Assembly: GCA_905182995.1 (NCBI GenBank)
Contig: CAJJDP010000115.1
Coordinates: forward strand, 110,765-174,764
Direction of reading: 5' to 3'
From: Paramecium octaurelia
Taxonomy: Eukaryota; Ciliophora; Oligohymenophorea; Peniculida; Parameciidae
DNA: 64,000 bases
In this document: positions 11,813 to 22,740 of the stretch, piece after piece
How the letters are laid out: each line of letters starts with the position of its first letter
Numbering within the stretch: position 1 is the first letter of the stretch
The notes under the pieces: generated by a model
Databases searched by the model: none
What the model saw: only the letters and a program-made list of their open reading frames with translations
What the model was told of the DNA's origin: nothing
Made by a program: the position numbers and the translations under genes

Positions 11813-13769
11813 ATGTCTACAGTTCCACCGATAAAATGCCCGACACATAAGGATTACTTCATAACCAATATGTGCATATTGAAATAATGCACTGAACCAC
11901 TCTGTCCTGAATGCATACCAAGACATATCAAGGACCACGCTGCAAATGGATAGATTCCATAGATAGAAAATATATAAAATGTTAGATAAGAATAAAAAGC
12001 AATGGTCTTCGACATAGTGCAGAAGTTGAATGAATAAATGTTTTTATTAAGCAGTACAGATGAAATGGTGATAATGAATAATTTGTTTATGAAGTTAGAA
12101 TAAACAAAACAAGAAATCATAAAATCAATAAATAGGAGATTTGATGATTATAAACAAGAGTTATAGAACAGATTTCGAGAAGTTAAAGGCAGTAAAAATG
12201 ATAATAGCAAAGAAAGTGTTGATTTAGTGAAGACAGTATTGATTTTATGAATATAATTTAGTAATTACAGAAGATGGATATTTTGCTTAATAAATTTGAA
12301 AGCAGTGATTACATTTAAGCAATTTTAGAAACCTTTTTTAATGACATTGGTCCATAAATATACCAAAATTTAGACAAGAGATGTTAGGAGTATTAATAAT
12401 AATTTCCAGATATAATGATTAGCAATAATGTTCAAAATCTACTATTACAGGATTTGGATTAATATATATAGATATGTAATAGAAACTAGAAATAAAGAAT
12501 GGTATCATTGAGAGATCAAGAAATTGTATAATAATTAACGGGAGAAAAACCAACTCAAGTCCTAAATTAATTCTAATCATCTCAAATTAAGAAAGAAAAT
12601 TAATCTGAGATAAATCCAAATAAGGAGAGTAAGTAATTATTGAAAAATAATGTTTACACCAAGTCTTATTAGAGTAGTTAAAATTAAAATGTAGCTAGGG
12701 AATTTCCCCCCTCACAAACAAATTTCAAACCATAATTTGTACATAATACCTCTGAATTAATAAAAGCTATGTAAGATGATTAAGTACAATAGTTGAAAAT
12801 AGTAAGCCAATAACAAAATAGTTTTATCTCAAGCAGCGAAGAAATCTTAGTTAGTTGTTACGCAGATTAAAGAAAAATATTGATATATAGAATGCCTAAA
12901 TTCATACAGCCAATGAAAAATTTAAATATAACTGATTTTTAAGAGATTAATTTGATTCTAGATAAGAGGATTGCAGTTGGACACTAATGCATAATGTATG
13001 GAAAAGACATATTAATAATTGGAGGAATTGAAAGAGATATTGATAGGAACTTAAGTATTTAGTCAGTGTACAAGGTTAATTTGATTTAAAAGACCTTAAA
13101 TTTACATTCAAATATGATTCATAGAAGATAAGGATTTGGGGCTTGCTTAGTAGACGCGTGCATTTATGTTTGTTGTGGATCATCAACAGATTGTGAAGAT
13201 AGTAGTATTAATACTCTAGAAAGATTTGATGGCCAGAGGTGGACTCCTTTGAGATCCTGTATGCATGCTTGTACTGGATGCTCATTAGGAAACATAAATA
13301 ATGAATATTTAATTAAAATAGGAGGAATTGATAAGCAATATATCAATATCTAAACAATAGAGGTTTATTCAATTAGACAGAACACTTGGTTTGATTTGTA
13401 GATATATGACAGTCAAGGAAATTTGTGGAATGAAATACCGTTGCATAGTGGAATAGCATAGATAAACTAAAATGAGTTGATGGTATTTGGTGGTTAAATA
13501 GGTGAGGAATTCACTGATAAGTCTTATGTAATTACTTTGGATTTCACAACAAATACAATTAGATCTGGAATTGTTAAAAGGTATTATATTTTAAAATCAC
13601 ATTTAGAGGATTTCAAGTGCCCACTATCGGATATGTCGATTAAGTAAAGGTGTATGAGAATTCCGTTTACGCCATTATGACCGAAGGTATACATCTAGTT
13701 GGAACCAAGAAAACAGTCATTAATTGCAATAGTGATAAATGGATATATATTAATAATATTAATGAGTGA
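11813..13769 (+). CDS. B-box zinc finger / kelch-repeat protein
   Basis: Exons 11813-12235, 12262-13580 and 13607-13769 (26-nt introns) give 634 residues. Residues ~8-45 hold a B-box-like zinc site (C-P-T-H-K-D...C...C-x2-C...H...H). About 200 residues of mixed coiled coil follow (V-x-x-L-N-E...E-Q-T-K-Q-E). The C-terminal third has kelch-type blades with I-G-G-I-E/D, C-C-G-S and F-G-G-Q motifs spaced ~50 residues apart. This is a TRIM/KLHL-like scaffold architecture without a RING, probably binding a protein partner; no catalytic role is implied. The stop codon overlaps the start codon of the eIF4E gene by eight bases, an unusual arrangement for a eukaryote. Confidence 0.85.
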
Positions 13770-14413
13770 TAAATTTCATAAATTAAGCAGCAAATGGACT
13801 ATATCTGAGAAATATAATGCTAGTTAAAATGTAGATTATAAGAGGACTATTGTTGATATCTGTTCTTTTTCAACAGTTGAAGAATTAGGATTTTTGATGA
13901 AGAAGACAATATATTCAAAATTATCAGATATGTTAAGTGAACCTTTAAAATGCAAAATGTATTAAAGTCCAATATGATAGATTTAAATAATTTAATAATG
14001 AGAATGGAGATACTTAAATTGAAGCAATATAATTTTATAAGGATGATATCAAACCCTTTGTGGGAGGATGAAAATAATAAAAATGGTGGAGAGATTCAAT
14101 TTGACATTTCAACACAATATTACACAGTTTATGATTAAATTTATTTGGATATTCTATTATAAATTATAGAATAAGCTACTGAAGAATTAAAACACGTAAA
14201 ATAATCCTAAGAATTTAGATTAATGGATTAAGGGTTTTAGACAGAATTCCTAAATAAGGCAATAGAATAAGAATTGAATTGTGGATGGATATTGATCCAA
14301 AGGATTAAGATGAGTCTATTCGGAAGTTAATTGAATGGATCGATACTACATTAAAAAAACACTAAATTGATATTGATTAAAGTTAATTTAATAAAGTGTC
14401 CCATAAGAAATGA
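13762..14413 (+). CDS. Translation initiation factor eIF4E (one apparent frameshift)
   Basis: Exons 13762-13958, 13981-14195 and 14219-14413 encode a ~200-residue eIF4E, the mRNA cap-binding subunit of eIF4F. Family landmarks are visible: an early S-K-W-T-I, I-C-S-F-S-T-V-E-E, D-D-I-K-P then L-W-E-D-E-N-N-K-N-G-G-E, I-N-G-L-R-V-L-D, and I-R-I-E-L-W-M-D-I-D ending in a helix D-E-S-I-R-K-L-I-E-W. Introns of 22 and 23 nt restore phase. Between I-K-P and L-W-E-D the frame jumps by +1 in the string AAACCCTTTG (14051-14060), so the exon sum is one base too long; a homopolymer sequencing error is the simplest reason. The start ATG at 13762 lies inside the end of the upstream kelch CDS. Confidence 0.8.
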
Positions 14414-14592
14414 GAACTTAATTTTATAATATATAATTATTAATTATAAATATAGGCAGTTAGCAATTTACAAAGAATCCTTCTAATACAATGTTAACTG
14501 AAGTACCCAATCCATAGGTAATTTTTATTAATTGATAATAATTGAGTGAAAACAAGGGATGATAAAAGATGAATATTTTATAAGTTTGAAAA
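14414..14592 (+). other. Short intergenic stretch
   Basis: About 180 bp after eIF4E. It includes an open piece from an ATG at 14491 ending P-N-P-Q just before a GTAATT..., which could be a first exon, but I could not join it to the next ORF. Confidence 0.3.
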
Positions 14593-15135
14593 ATGAATTT
14601 ACTATTTTAAAATTTTGAGGAATAAATTTATTAGCAAATTGGAAATAATTAACAAACAATAATTCTAAACCTTTTCATGAACTACTAATTTGATTCTGAA
14701 GTAGGCAACTGTTAAGAGTATATAAGATTTAGTTTTATTGTTACTTTGGGAGACACAAATACTGAAATTATTGCTGACAGGCAATTAGTGTAAAAATTAT
14801 TTATGCATTGCTAAAGATATTAATTGAAATAGTATTAACTGTGTGAAAAATTATATGTGAGTGGGAAGCATAAGAATTAACGACGATTTCTAAATATAGC
14901 AACTACAACGATAATTAATTATTTAAGATGTTATATAAATAATCAGATTTAATACAAAATATAACAGTTCAAAAATACACTAAAGTATAGAATAAACTCT
15001 CATAGATAGCATAGTAAACTACAACAACAAATCTTGACAAATCATTCATTCTGTTATGCGAATCGATAAATTCGATTTCGCATTTTAATAAAAATTGCAA
15101 CCTAATCATAAGAAAATTATAAAACAAATATATGA
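14593..15135 (+). CDS. Hypothetical ORF, 180 residues
   Basis: An uninterrupted frame of 180 codons from ATG at 14593 to TGA. The first ~65 residues look protein-like (E-E-Q-I-Y-Q-Q-I-G, F-D-S-E-V-G). The rest is rich in Q, R, I and N with repeated Y and H and no recognisable domain. A hairpin-forming inverted repeat (15056-15083) lies within the last third, so the tail may be non-coding. I infer either a small lineage-specific gene or a relic. Confidence 0.35.
15056..15083 (+). repeat. Inverted repeat (hairpin)
   Basis: ATGCGAATCGA and TCGATTTCGCAT flank a five-base loop, pairing across the arms except for one extra T. It is GC-richer than its surroundings. Its role is unknown. Confidence 0.6.
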
Positions 15136-15492
15136 TATTATGTATTTGCTATTCTTTTATATTAAACAATTTAAACTTTATTCTTATAAATTTTTTATAC
15201 ATCATTTGTTAAAATTGATTTTCTATTCACATTGAGAAATTAATCCACTTAAGAGATTAACTGCTAATACTAGCAAATTGAAAATTTAGTTGCATCCTTA
15301 TTGTGATAATACAATTAATCTTGTAATGTCAATTTATTACGACTATAATTCCTTTTTATGAATCGCAATGAGGATTCAATAGTAATATTAATAATATCTA
15401 TTATTTTTGGATAACATACTTAGAGAGTACTATGCTAAAATTAATTATATATTTTAAGTTTATACTTGAATAATTTAAATTTTTATATAACG
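15136..15492. other. Intergenic stretch
   Basis: AT-rich, no gene seen. It forms the upstream region of the membrane-protein gene at 15493. Confidence 0.5.
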
Positions 15493-16993
15493 ATGTTTAT
15501 GCATTAGATACCAAAATAGAGAGCGAGCCAGGTAATAAAAAATGCAATTTAAAGGAGAAAAGGTTTGAATAGACATTTATTATGTAGAGCGCAAAAATGT
15601 AATGCAAGAACATTTGGAGAGATTAGCCAATAAATTAGAATACAAGGTTTATCCATACCATATAACTCACTATGATCCAGCTCATTCTGATTATATTCCA
15701 GCTCAGAGACAAGATTATAAATAAAGATTGGCAGTGGATACTCATAACATGCTTATTGATGGAGTAAAAAGGGATGTGACCATGTAAAAATAAGTTGATG
15801 AAGCAATTAAGAACTTAGATAGACCATATTTAAAAGGCAAACACGGAGTTACGAAGAATATTACAGGTGGTCTCAGAGATTACTTCCCTATTTAAATAAC
15901 ATATGGATAAACAGGAAATCTTGAGAATGAGGAATTGGAATATGAAAATGTGTTTAGAAATGAAAAAAGGTGGATTGCTTAAACTATTTATCCAGTTGAA
16001 AAAACTGAAAGTGATAAGAGACATGAAAAGGAATTGGAATAGAGACCTGTGACTAGAAAATTTCATCCAGATAAAGGATCAAAATATGATGTTGAGACTC
16101 CTTATCATTTAAGATTCCCATATCTTGCAGATAGATTAGGACATCCAGAATTTTTGGCTAATCCATTTCAGAGGTTGTTTAGATTAGAAAGTGATATGTA
16201 TCATCCGAGTTATAATGATTAACCATTTGTTTAACATCCATCAGCTGATCCAGATCCTGCTTTGAATTTTGAAGAAGGAGAAGTGATCTATGAGAACACA
16301 AGGTTATAGGAATGGTTGAAACTTGTATGGTGGACTGGAACATTTAGTTTTGCTTGGATTTGTTGGGTGTTACCATATAACATTGTTTATAAAACAAATC
16401 TAATGTTTGATCATTAAATTGATGCCTCCTTTTACCCTTATCATTTATAATCTATCTATAATATGGATTACATGAGAATCAATGTATTAGCTGCAACTGC
16501 TGCTTCTGCTTATCTATGGTATTTCCATCATATGTCTATGAATGATATTGGAAGGAATTATGTTACAAAAGTACAATACAATAAAGATAAAGAAATGATA
16601 TTTGTTACTAGGATGGGTTCATTCGGTGTTATTAGAGAAGATGTATTTGAAACACATCATCTTGAAGTATTGCCATACTATACCCGATCTGGTGTGTAGA
16701 ATATGAGATAAAATGTATATCCTCATTTAAAACTATAACTTAGGATTTAGGAATGTATGAGTTGTCTTGCTTGAATAAATAGGAGTTGATGTACTTGTAT
16801 AAGGAAGATGCTTTCTGGAATCCTAAATTAAAAACCCAATTTCTGACGAATCATACTTAATTGATATCCAAATAATATTTTGGATTAAAGAGGTAATTAT
16901 CAAATCTAAGTTTAAAATAGGAATGAGTAAGAAGAATATGAAAAGACTTAAACTATAGGGGAACTACCATTAAAAGATTTACCTGCTCCATGA
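15493..16993 (+). CDS. Ciliate mitochondrial-type membrane protein, TMEM70/223-like C-terminal part
   Basis: Exons 15493-15562, 15588-16714, 16744-16892 and 16921-16993 (introns 25, 29, 28 nt) give 472 residues. A short basic N-terminus (R-A-S-Q...R-R-K-E-R-K) could be a mitochondrial presequence. The middle is acidic, Y/H/P-rich soluble sequence. Two hydrophobic spans follow, one near W-T-G-T-F-S-F-A-W-I-C-W and one near L-A-A-T-A-A-S-A-Y-L-W-Y. After the second comes a K-V-Q-Y-N-K-D-K-E-M-I-F-V-T-R-M-G-S-F stretch resembling the strand pattern of TMEM70/186/223 assembly factors. I infer an inner-membrane protein, perhaps a ciliate-specific respiratory or ATP-synthase component, but the identification is tentative. 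The tail is polar (K-T-Q-T-I-G-E-L-P-L-K-D-L). Confidence 0.7.
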
Positions 16994-17028
16994 ATTATGA
17001 TTCATATGCATATTTTAAAATATTAATA

Positions 17029-18520
17029 ATGGACGTTGATGTAAAACAAGGTCGCCTAAAACCAGTCCGCAGAAATGGACTAGTGAATGGAATCAATCCT
17101 TATTAATCTCTGAGTTGGATATACGCTCTATTCGATATAGTTATAGCATACATATTTGCTTTCCAATTCGAAGATCAAGGAGTTAAGGTATTTATGATTT
17201 CATTCAGGAACTCCAATTGATACTTCTTACAGTAATAGTTACTTGCATCACTTATTCTTGTCTTAGAGCCACATTAATAGATCCTACAGATTCAGTCGTA
17301 AAGGAAGAGCAATTATCAAAACTACTTGGGTAATATTAAATAATTGATATTCAAAAAGCAAAGAATTTAAGACAGATATAAAATCATATTGTTTGGTATG
17401 CTAAGCACATGTTTAAGAGAAAACAAAACATTGTTGGACCTGTAATAAGTATAAAATTCTAGTTATTAGATGCGTATCAAAATTTGATCACCATTGTATT
17501 TGGCTAAATAGTTGTATTGGAGACTAGAATTACTTATATTTCTTTATTCTAGTGTCATCCTTAGTCGCACTCAAGTTATTCAGATTAGGCTAAGATTTTA
17601 AATTGCTTTATCTTTAAACTAATTTTGAGATTTTAGTTTATATTTGTATTTCGGTAGACCCTCCTGTATTTATTGTATTAACATACTTATTATCTATGCA
17701 TCTATATTTCAAGTAAGCACCTTCCATTATTTCTAGATGGAACAATATATCTACTTACGAATACATCAAGTCCAAAAAAATATCTAAAGATCAAATGATA
17801 AAAACATAAATTATATAGAAAAAATAGATTCAGAATGAAAGCACTACTGGTTATGGATTATTATTATCAACATCAAAGCGTTTCGATTTGAAATCACAAC
17901 TATCCTTAAAAACTGGAGATTAAAAGTCATCTAATCTAAACTATTTCTCGAATAAGCAAGAAGAAGACAAGAAAAACAATTAATAAACAGAACCATAACT
18001 CATACAAATTCCAAGCTTATTTACATCAAAACCTACTACTCCTGGAAATGATTAAGATAAAAATTAAAAGATTTCTGAATTGTCAAAACCAAAAGATTTG
18101 GATGATTTGAAGGACAAATAGATTTATAAGTAAGTTATAGTTGAGGATTCAGAACCATAGTTAAATGATAGTTCTGAAGATGATGATGATGATGTTGAAG
18201 ATGATCATTTTAATCACGAGAAGCATCATCATTGTCCTCAAAATAGCCATACATCTGATATACCTTATAATCTAGAATAAATAAATCTTAAAGTCGATTA
18301 AGTAAACCAAACAGATATGGTGATCAAATAAGAATTAGAGTCCGTTCTTGATAAAGAATCAGTGAATTAAGAAAGTGAATCAAATTAATGGTCTCTTCAA
18401 GTTAACAAACCTCCTACACCTTCAAAATTTTATACACCTGCATAAGAATTACATGGTAATTAAAATACAATGATATGTCTAAATAACTAAAAGTCTTTAT
18501 CAGATAATCGAACTCAATGA
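17029..18520 (+). CDS. DHHC-type protein S-palmitoyltransferase
   Basis: Exons 17029-17187, 17208-17329, 17359-17448 and 17470-18520 give 473 residues. Two N-terminal membrane spans precede a cysteine-rich zinc domain (Y-C-L-V-C...K-H-C-W-T-C-N-K-C). The catalytic D-H-H-C sits in [17 protein letters not shown], and two more spans follow. It should transfer palmitate from acyl-CoA to cysteines of membrane proteins, in the Golgi, plasma membrane or ciliary base. The ~250-residue C-terminal cytosolic tail is Q/K/S-rich with an acidic patch ([11 protein letters not shown]) and a P-P-T-P-S motif, likely regulatory. Intron 2 ends in AAG rather than the usual TAG. Confidence 0.93.
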
Positions 18521-18569
18521 ATTTTGATTTTAATAATAATTAAGTAAATATTTTTACGCCAATATATAA

Positions 18570-18908
18570 ATGAATACTCCTCTTATTGAAAGCTCCAAGG
18601 TTTCAGTAAAGTGGAGAAAAATAAAGTGCTATTATGTAAAAATTTAGATAAAATTCGGATTAAACTACTCTAATTTTATCTGAATTCTAACCAGATCATT
18701 AAAATTTAATAGAAATATTTTATTTCAATGCTAAGACTAGCTTGGTGCCAATTTATTATATTTTTATCATTTGGAAAATTTTGTTTACAAAAGCCCCAAA
18801 AAGTAATTATTTGATGAAGCAATAAGAGGTCGGCCACATCAAATTGAGTTTTTATTTCAAGGATATCACTATGATTCAAGGAACTTGTATTTGATAAATG
18901 AAATATGA
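18570..18908 (+). pseudogene. ORF interrupted by one TGA
   Basis: One frame of 113 codons from ATG at 18570, broken by a TGA at 18681-18683, with no usable intron around it. The second half (F-V-Y-K-S-P-K-K-Q-L-F-D-E-A-I-R-G-R-P) looks like genuine protein. I do not recognise a family. Probably a remnant; another possibility is a gene starting after the TGA without a good ATG. Confidence 0.3.
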
Positions 18909-19063
18909 CTCTCATTTAGATTAATGATATTATTGGAGATACTTGAAAAAAATTCTATCTGACTTTGAATTTGGAAAAGAACATAATATATAAAAAGATA
19001 CAACAGGCTATGAATTCTAAAAGCAAAATAACAATATTTTTAATTATTTATATTTATTCATAT

Positions 19064-19624
19064 ATGAATTCCACTGAGATTATGAATGACTATGTGATTG
19101 AAAATTTGAAATGCTCATTTTTGAATTGTAGAGGGTAAGGTGAATTAATTCCTTCTAACAATAATTTTTTGTATTTTTATTAATAGCAAAATCCACATGT
19201 ATTTAGAATGGGAGATTTACATTAATCTGATCAAATAAATACTTAACAAACATAGATTAAATTCATTTGTCAGGCGTGTAGCGATATTATGATGAGTTAG
19301 CCAATTCAGCCAATTGAATAAATAAAGAACTATATTTAGTTAGATGACTAATAATATGATATCTTTATAGAGAAAGATGGGAGAGATACTTCTAATCCTC
19401 CTAAGAAAGGCAAGTTTACAGAACAAAAGCAAAAGTGCAAAAAATGCTTAGAAAATGAAGATAAGATGTAGGATTTTGACTAAAATCTAAAAAATCAATT
19501 AAGTAGAAACAATTATGATATAGATACTAAGATTAAGATTGCAAGATATTATGCCGAAGAATAAGTATAATATTTAATCATTAAAACAAGTATAAAAATG
19601 ATAAAAAAATGTTTGAAACTTTGA
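19064..19624 (+). CDS. Hypothetical small protein with C-x2-C pairs
   Basis: An uninterrupted 186-residue frame. It contains L-K-C...L-N-C, F-I-C-Q-A-C and K-C-K-K-C at about residues 19-24, 78-81 and 130-133, which together could bind zinc. The rest is Q/K/D/N-rich. No known family is recognised. The last ~20 residues are low quality, so a 3' intron starting at the GTATAA near 19565 may shift the true end. Confidence 0.5.
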
Positions 19625-20585
19625 AATAAAAACTAAGACAAGGTAATTACTAGGGAAAAATTGAACAACTAATGATTTTGAATAAAATGAAAATGATAAT
19701 GTAGAAATATTAATGAGGATAATGAAAAATAATTATTAAAGAAAAATAACAATTATAATTATAATCATTTACTATTTATTTTATTAGAAGGTATAAACTT
19801 TTATAAAACTCTCTTAAATTTATTGAACTCATGTTTTTATTAATTAATTTTAACAGATTCAATGTATTTCGAAATAATGTAACTACAAATTCTATTATTC
19901 TAATTTTAGAGTGCTTCTATATATTTAAGATGGTTATCATTAATAGATGAACAAGAAAAGAAGAAAAAATAGTCTTAACTTCAATTAAATAGTGTCTGAA
20001 GCGAATTTGAGTTGCTTTGAGATTAATAAAATATTTGACAAAAAATCTTAGAGACCATAAAATTGTTATGATTGTTCAATCCACTGCTGATAGAGTTGGC
20101 GTTAAAAGGTTGAAGTATGTACATCACCACATTCTGATTAATGATGAGACACTTATTGTTAATATAATTCCATCAACTTTAGACATACCAGCATGAAATC
20201 TAGAACTGAGCTAGATTTTTTTGCAAAAGACCTTCTATAGATTATCTTTGGATTAAGGATAGGAAGTCTTTTGCAATTTGAAGATGATGTTATTCTGTTA
20301 CATCTTTTGTAAGCATTAATAAATATAGAAATTAGTAAAATGATCTTCATGCTAATTCCTTAAATATGAAATATTATTGACTTGATTCTAATTATAGTTA
20401 AGAGAAGCATTTCATTTTGGAAGAAAGGAAAATGAATTCTTTTGGCATTGTTTCAGAAGAATGATTTTAAGGAATGAAAGTGTCTTCATATATAAAAAAT
20501 AAATATGAAATTGAATATAAATAATAAATATCAAATATATTTTTAATAATATTAAATATGATTGATATAATATTAACAAATAATA
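19625..20585. other. AT-rich stretch with a decayed coding piece
   Basis: Mostly non-coding. Between about 20,070 and 20,370 the plus strand shows protein-like fragments in two frames (V-G-V-K-R-L-K-Y-V; then S-R-T-E-L-D-F-F-A-K-D-L-L-Q-I-I-F-G-L and L-Q-F-E-D-D-V-I-L-L-H). They cannot be joined without crossing a TGA. A possible 30-nt intron at ~20,120 does not repair the phase. I read this as a relic of unknown identity. Confidence 0.3.
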
Positions 20586-22666
20586 ATGCATAAACATAAT
20601 ATGCATAGTGTAACTTCGCATAGAAGGATTATTTCATCCTCCATAAAACCTTCAGTAAGTCGAATAACAAGTGCACAATCCAGATCTAAATCAAACAACA
20701 TGATTGTCAATCAAAGTCCTTTAGGTTTTTTCTTAGAATAGGCTATACCAGCCATAACAGAGAAATCTAATGTTCCTTTAAAGATTATGGAGAAGTATTT
20801 GGAAGAAGGGTACTTAATAAACAACCATGAGTCAATTGTGTCCACTTTAAAACATGTATCAGGAGAGGTAAGGAAATTTTTATAGTATAATTTTATCTAC
20901 GTTTAAGATCTTCCTAAATCATATTAATTTTAGGAGAAGGATCCTAAATTATTGTTTCGCATGTATGAGACTCTAATAAATTTAGATCAAACTATAATTC
21001 AGGATCTATTTGATAAAAAATAATAACTGGATGACTCTGATCTTAGTAAACAGCATCCTAAACATAATTTTAGATTTGATATTTTAATTAAGTTCATTGA
21101 AATAGTGAGTGATCTTGTGGCTTGCATAATAAAAATAATAGATGACAAAGCCATTGCAATATTTATTGAATAAATTTGGAAATCATTGGTTATGATTTTA
21201 GATTTGAATACTCAATGGCAACAAGATCGTTTTCAATCATTGGTCGATGTGTAGATAGAAGGCTATTAGCAAAGTTTAGAATAAATAAAAAGTGAGTATA
21301 AATAATTGGAAGAAAAGTAACAAATGCAATTACGAGCATATTAATTAAAACTTGCAATTGAATAAAAGAAGAATATCTCATTGAGAGAAGAGAATAAGAA
21401 AATTTGCCAATAATATAACCATTTAGAAGATCAGATAAGTGAACTTAGCAATATAGAAAATGCCAAAGGTGATCTTTAGAGCATTAATCAAAAATTACAT
21501 GAAATGGACTTAAATTTCATTAAATACAACAAATATATCTATGAATCTCATTAATAAGCCTCCACTTCTATGAAGTAATTAGCTAAAATATTGACATCTA
21601 AACCAATTATACCGAAAACTTTCATACAATAAAAACATGAATAACTTAACATCTATTATAAAGATCAGAAACCCTGTGTTGAATTGATGATCAATCCATT
21701 AATATCCTAAATTGAAATAGAGTTTTATCATGTGGATCAACAAAACAAGAAATAATCAGCCAGTGATTTTCTTCAGTTTCTATTTCAAAATCTCAATGCT
21801 TATCCTTCCTAATCAAGTGTTGAACTCTATTTAATATGGATTCATGCTGATGAATAGCAATTTGTTAATTGTCGTATAGATCTGTTAAATAAATTGAATC
21901 AAAATAATAACAATGATTATTATATCAATGCATGCTAATAAATCCTGGGAATCAACACATAATCTCCCTCATCTCACAAAGTCATAGAAGACACTTAAAA
22001 ATACATTAAAATTATAGAACTAGCGTTATTGTAGTAAGCAACACAAAACTAAAATTAACAAAGATCTAATTTATATCTTAAATAATCCAGTTTAATCGAT
22101 TTTGAATTGGAAATTAATTTAGCAAAGTATAGTACTTATGGTCTATTACTGTAGTTATTCAATGATATTGCCTCAATAATTACATGAATACATAGAACAG
22201 ACGTGTCCATCCAACATGAAATTAATAGAGTTTACACATCAAGCTATTCTATTCCTCTAATAACAAGAGAGACTTAAATGGAATTCCTTTGCTAAGTTTT
22301 ATTTGAACAATATCAACAAATTCAGTTATCGATTAGATGTAATTGAGTAGTTCTACAATATAGATGTATTCTTGGTATACAATTGTTATTTATCATTAGA
22401 TTTGGTAGTTGATAATTATTCATTAAAGATCTATGATAAACAAGAAATAAGATGAAGTAGTATCAATTGAAGATTTCATTGAACGTCTATATCAATTGTG
22501 GGTCTATCATCCAAGATGTTTAATAAAACCATAATAAGAATCGCAGTTGACTTAGTCGAATTCCCCAATAGCTAAAAAATCATTAGCACAATTTTCTTAA
22601 TAAAAATAAAGTCCTCAAATTAGAAAACAAGGGACTATGCTATCCGAAACTTCTCGGAAGAAATGA
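20586..22666 (+). CDS. Hypothetical coiled-coil protein
   Basis: Exons 20586-22126, 22155-22374 and 22400-22666 (28- and 25-nt introns) encode 675 residues. The N-terminal ~40 residues are basic S/R-rich. Residues ~60-210 look globular and helical (K-D-P-K-L-L-F-R-M-Y-E-T-L). Residues ~215-330 are a clear coiled coil (Q-S-L-E-Q-I-K-S-E-Y-K-Q-L-E-E-K...H-L-E-D-Q-I-S-E-L). The remainder is helical with no named domain. An extra 18-nt intron starting GTAAGG near 20,869 is possible but would keep the frame. The function is unknown; the architecture would suit a cytoskeletal or basal-body scaffold, which is only a guess. Confidence 0.75.
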
Positions 22667-22740
22667 TTAGTATTAATTTATTTTTTAAGCTTTATCATAT
22701 AAGCAAAAATAATAAAGATAATTAATTAAATAATATTAGA

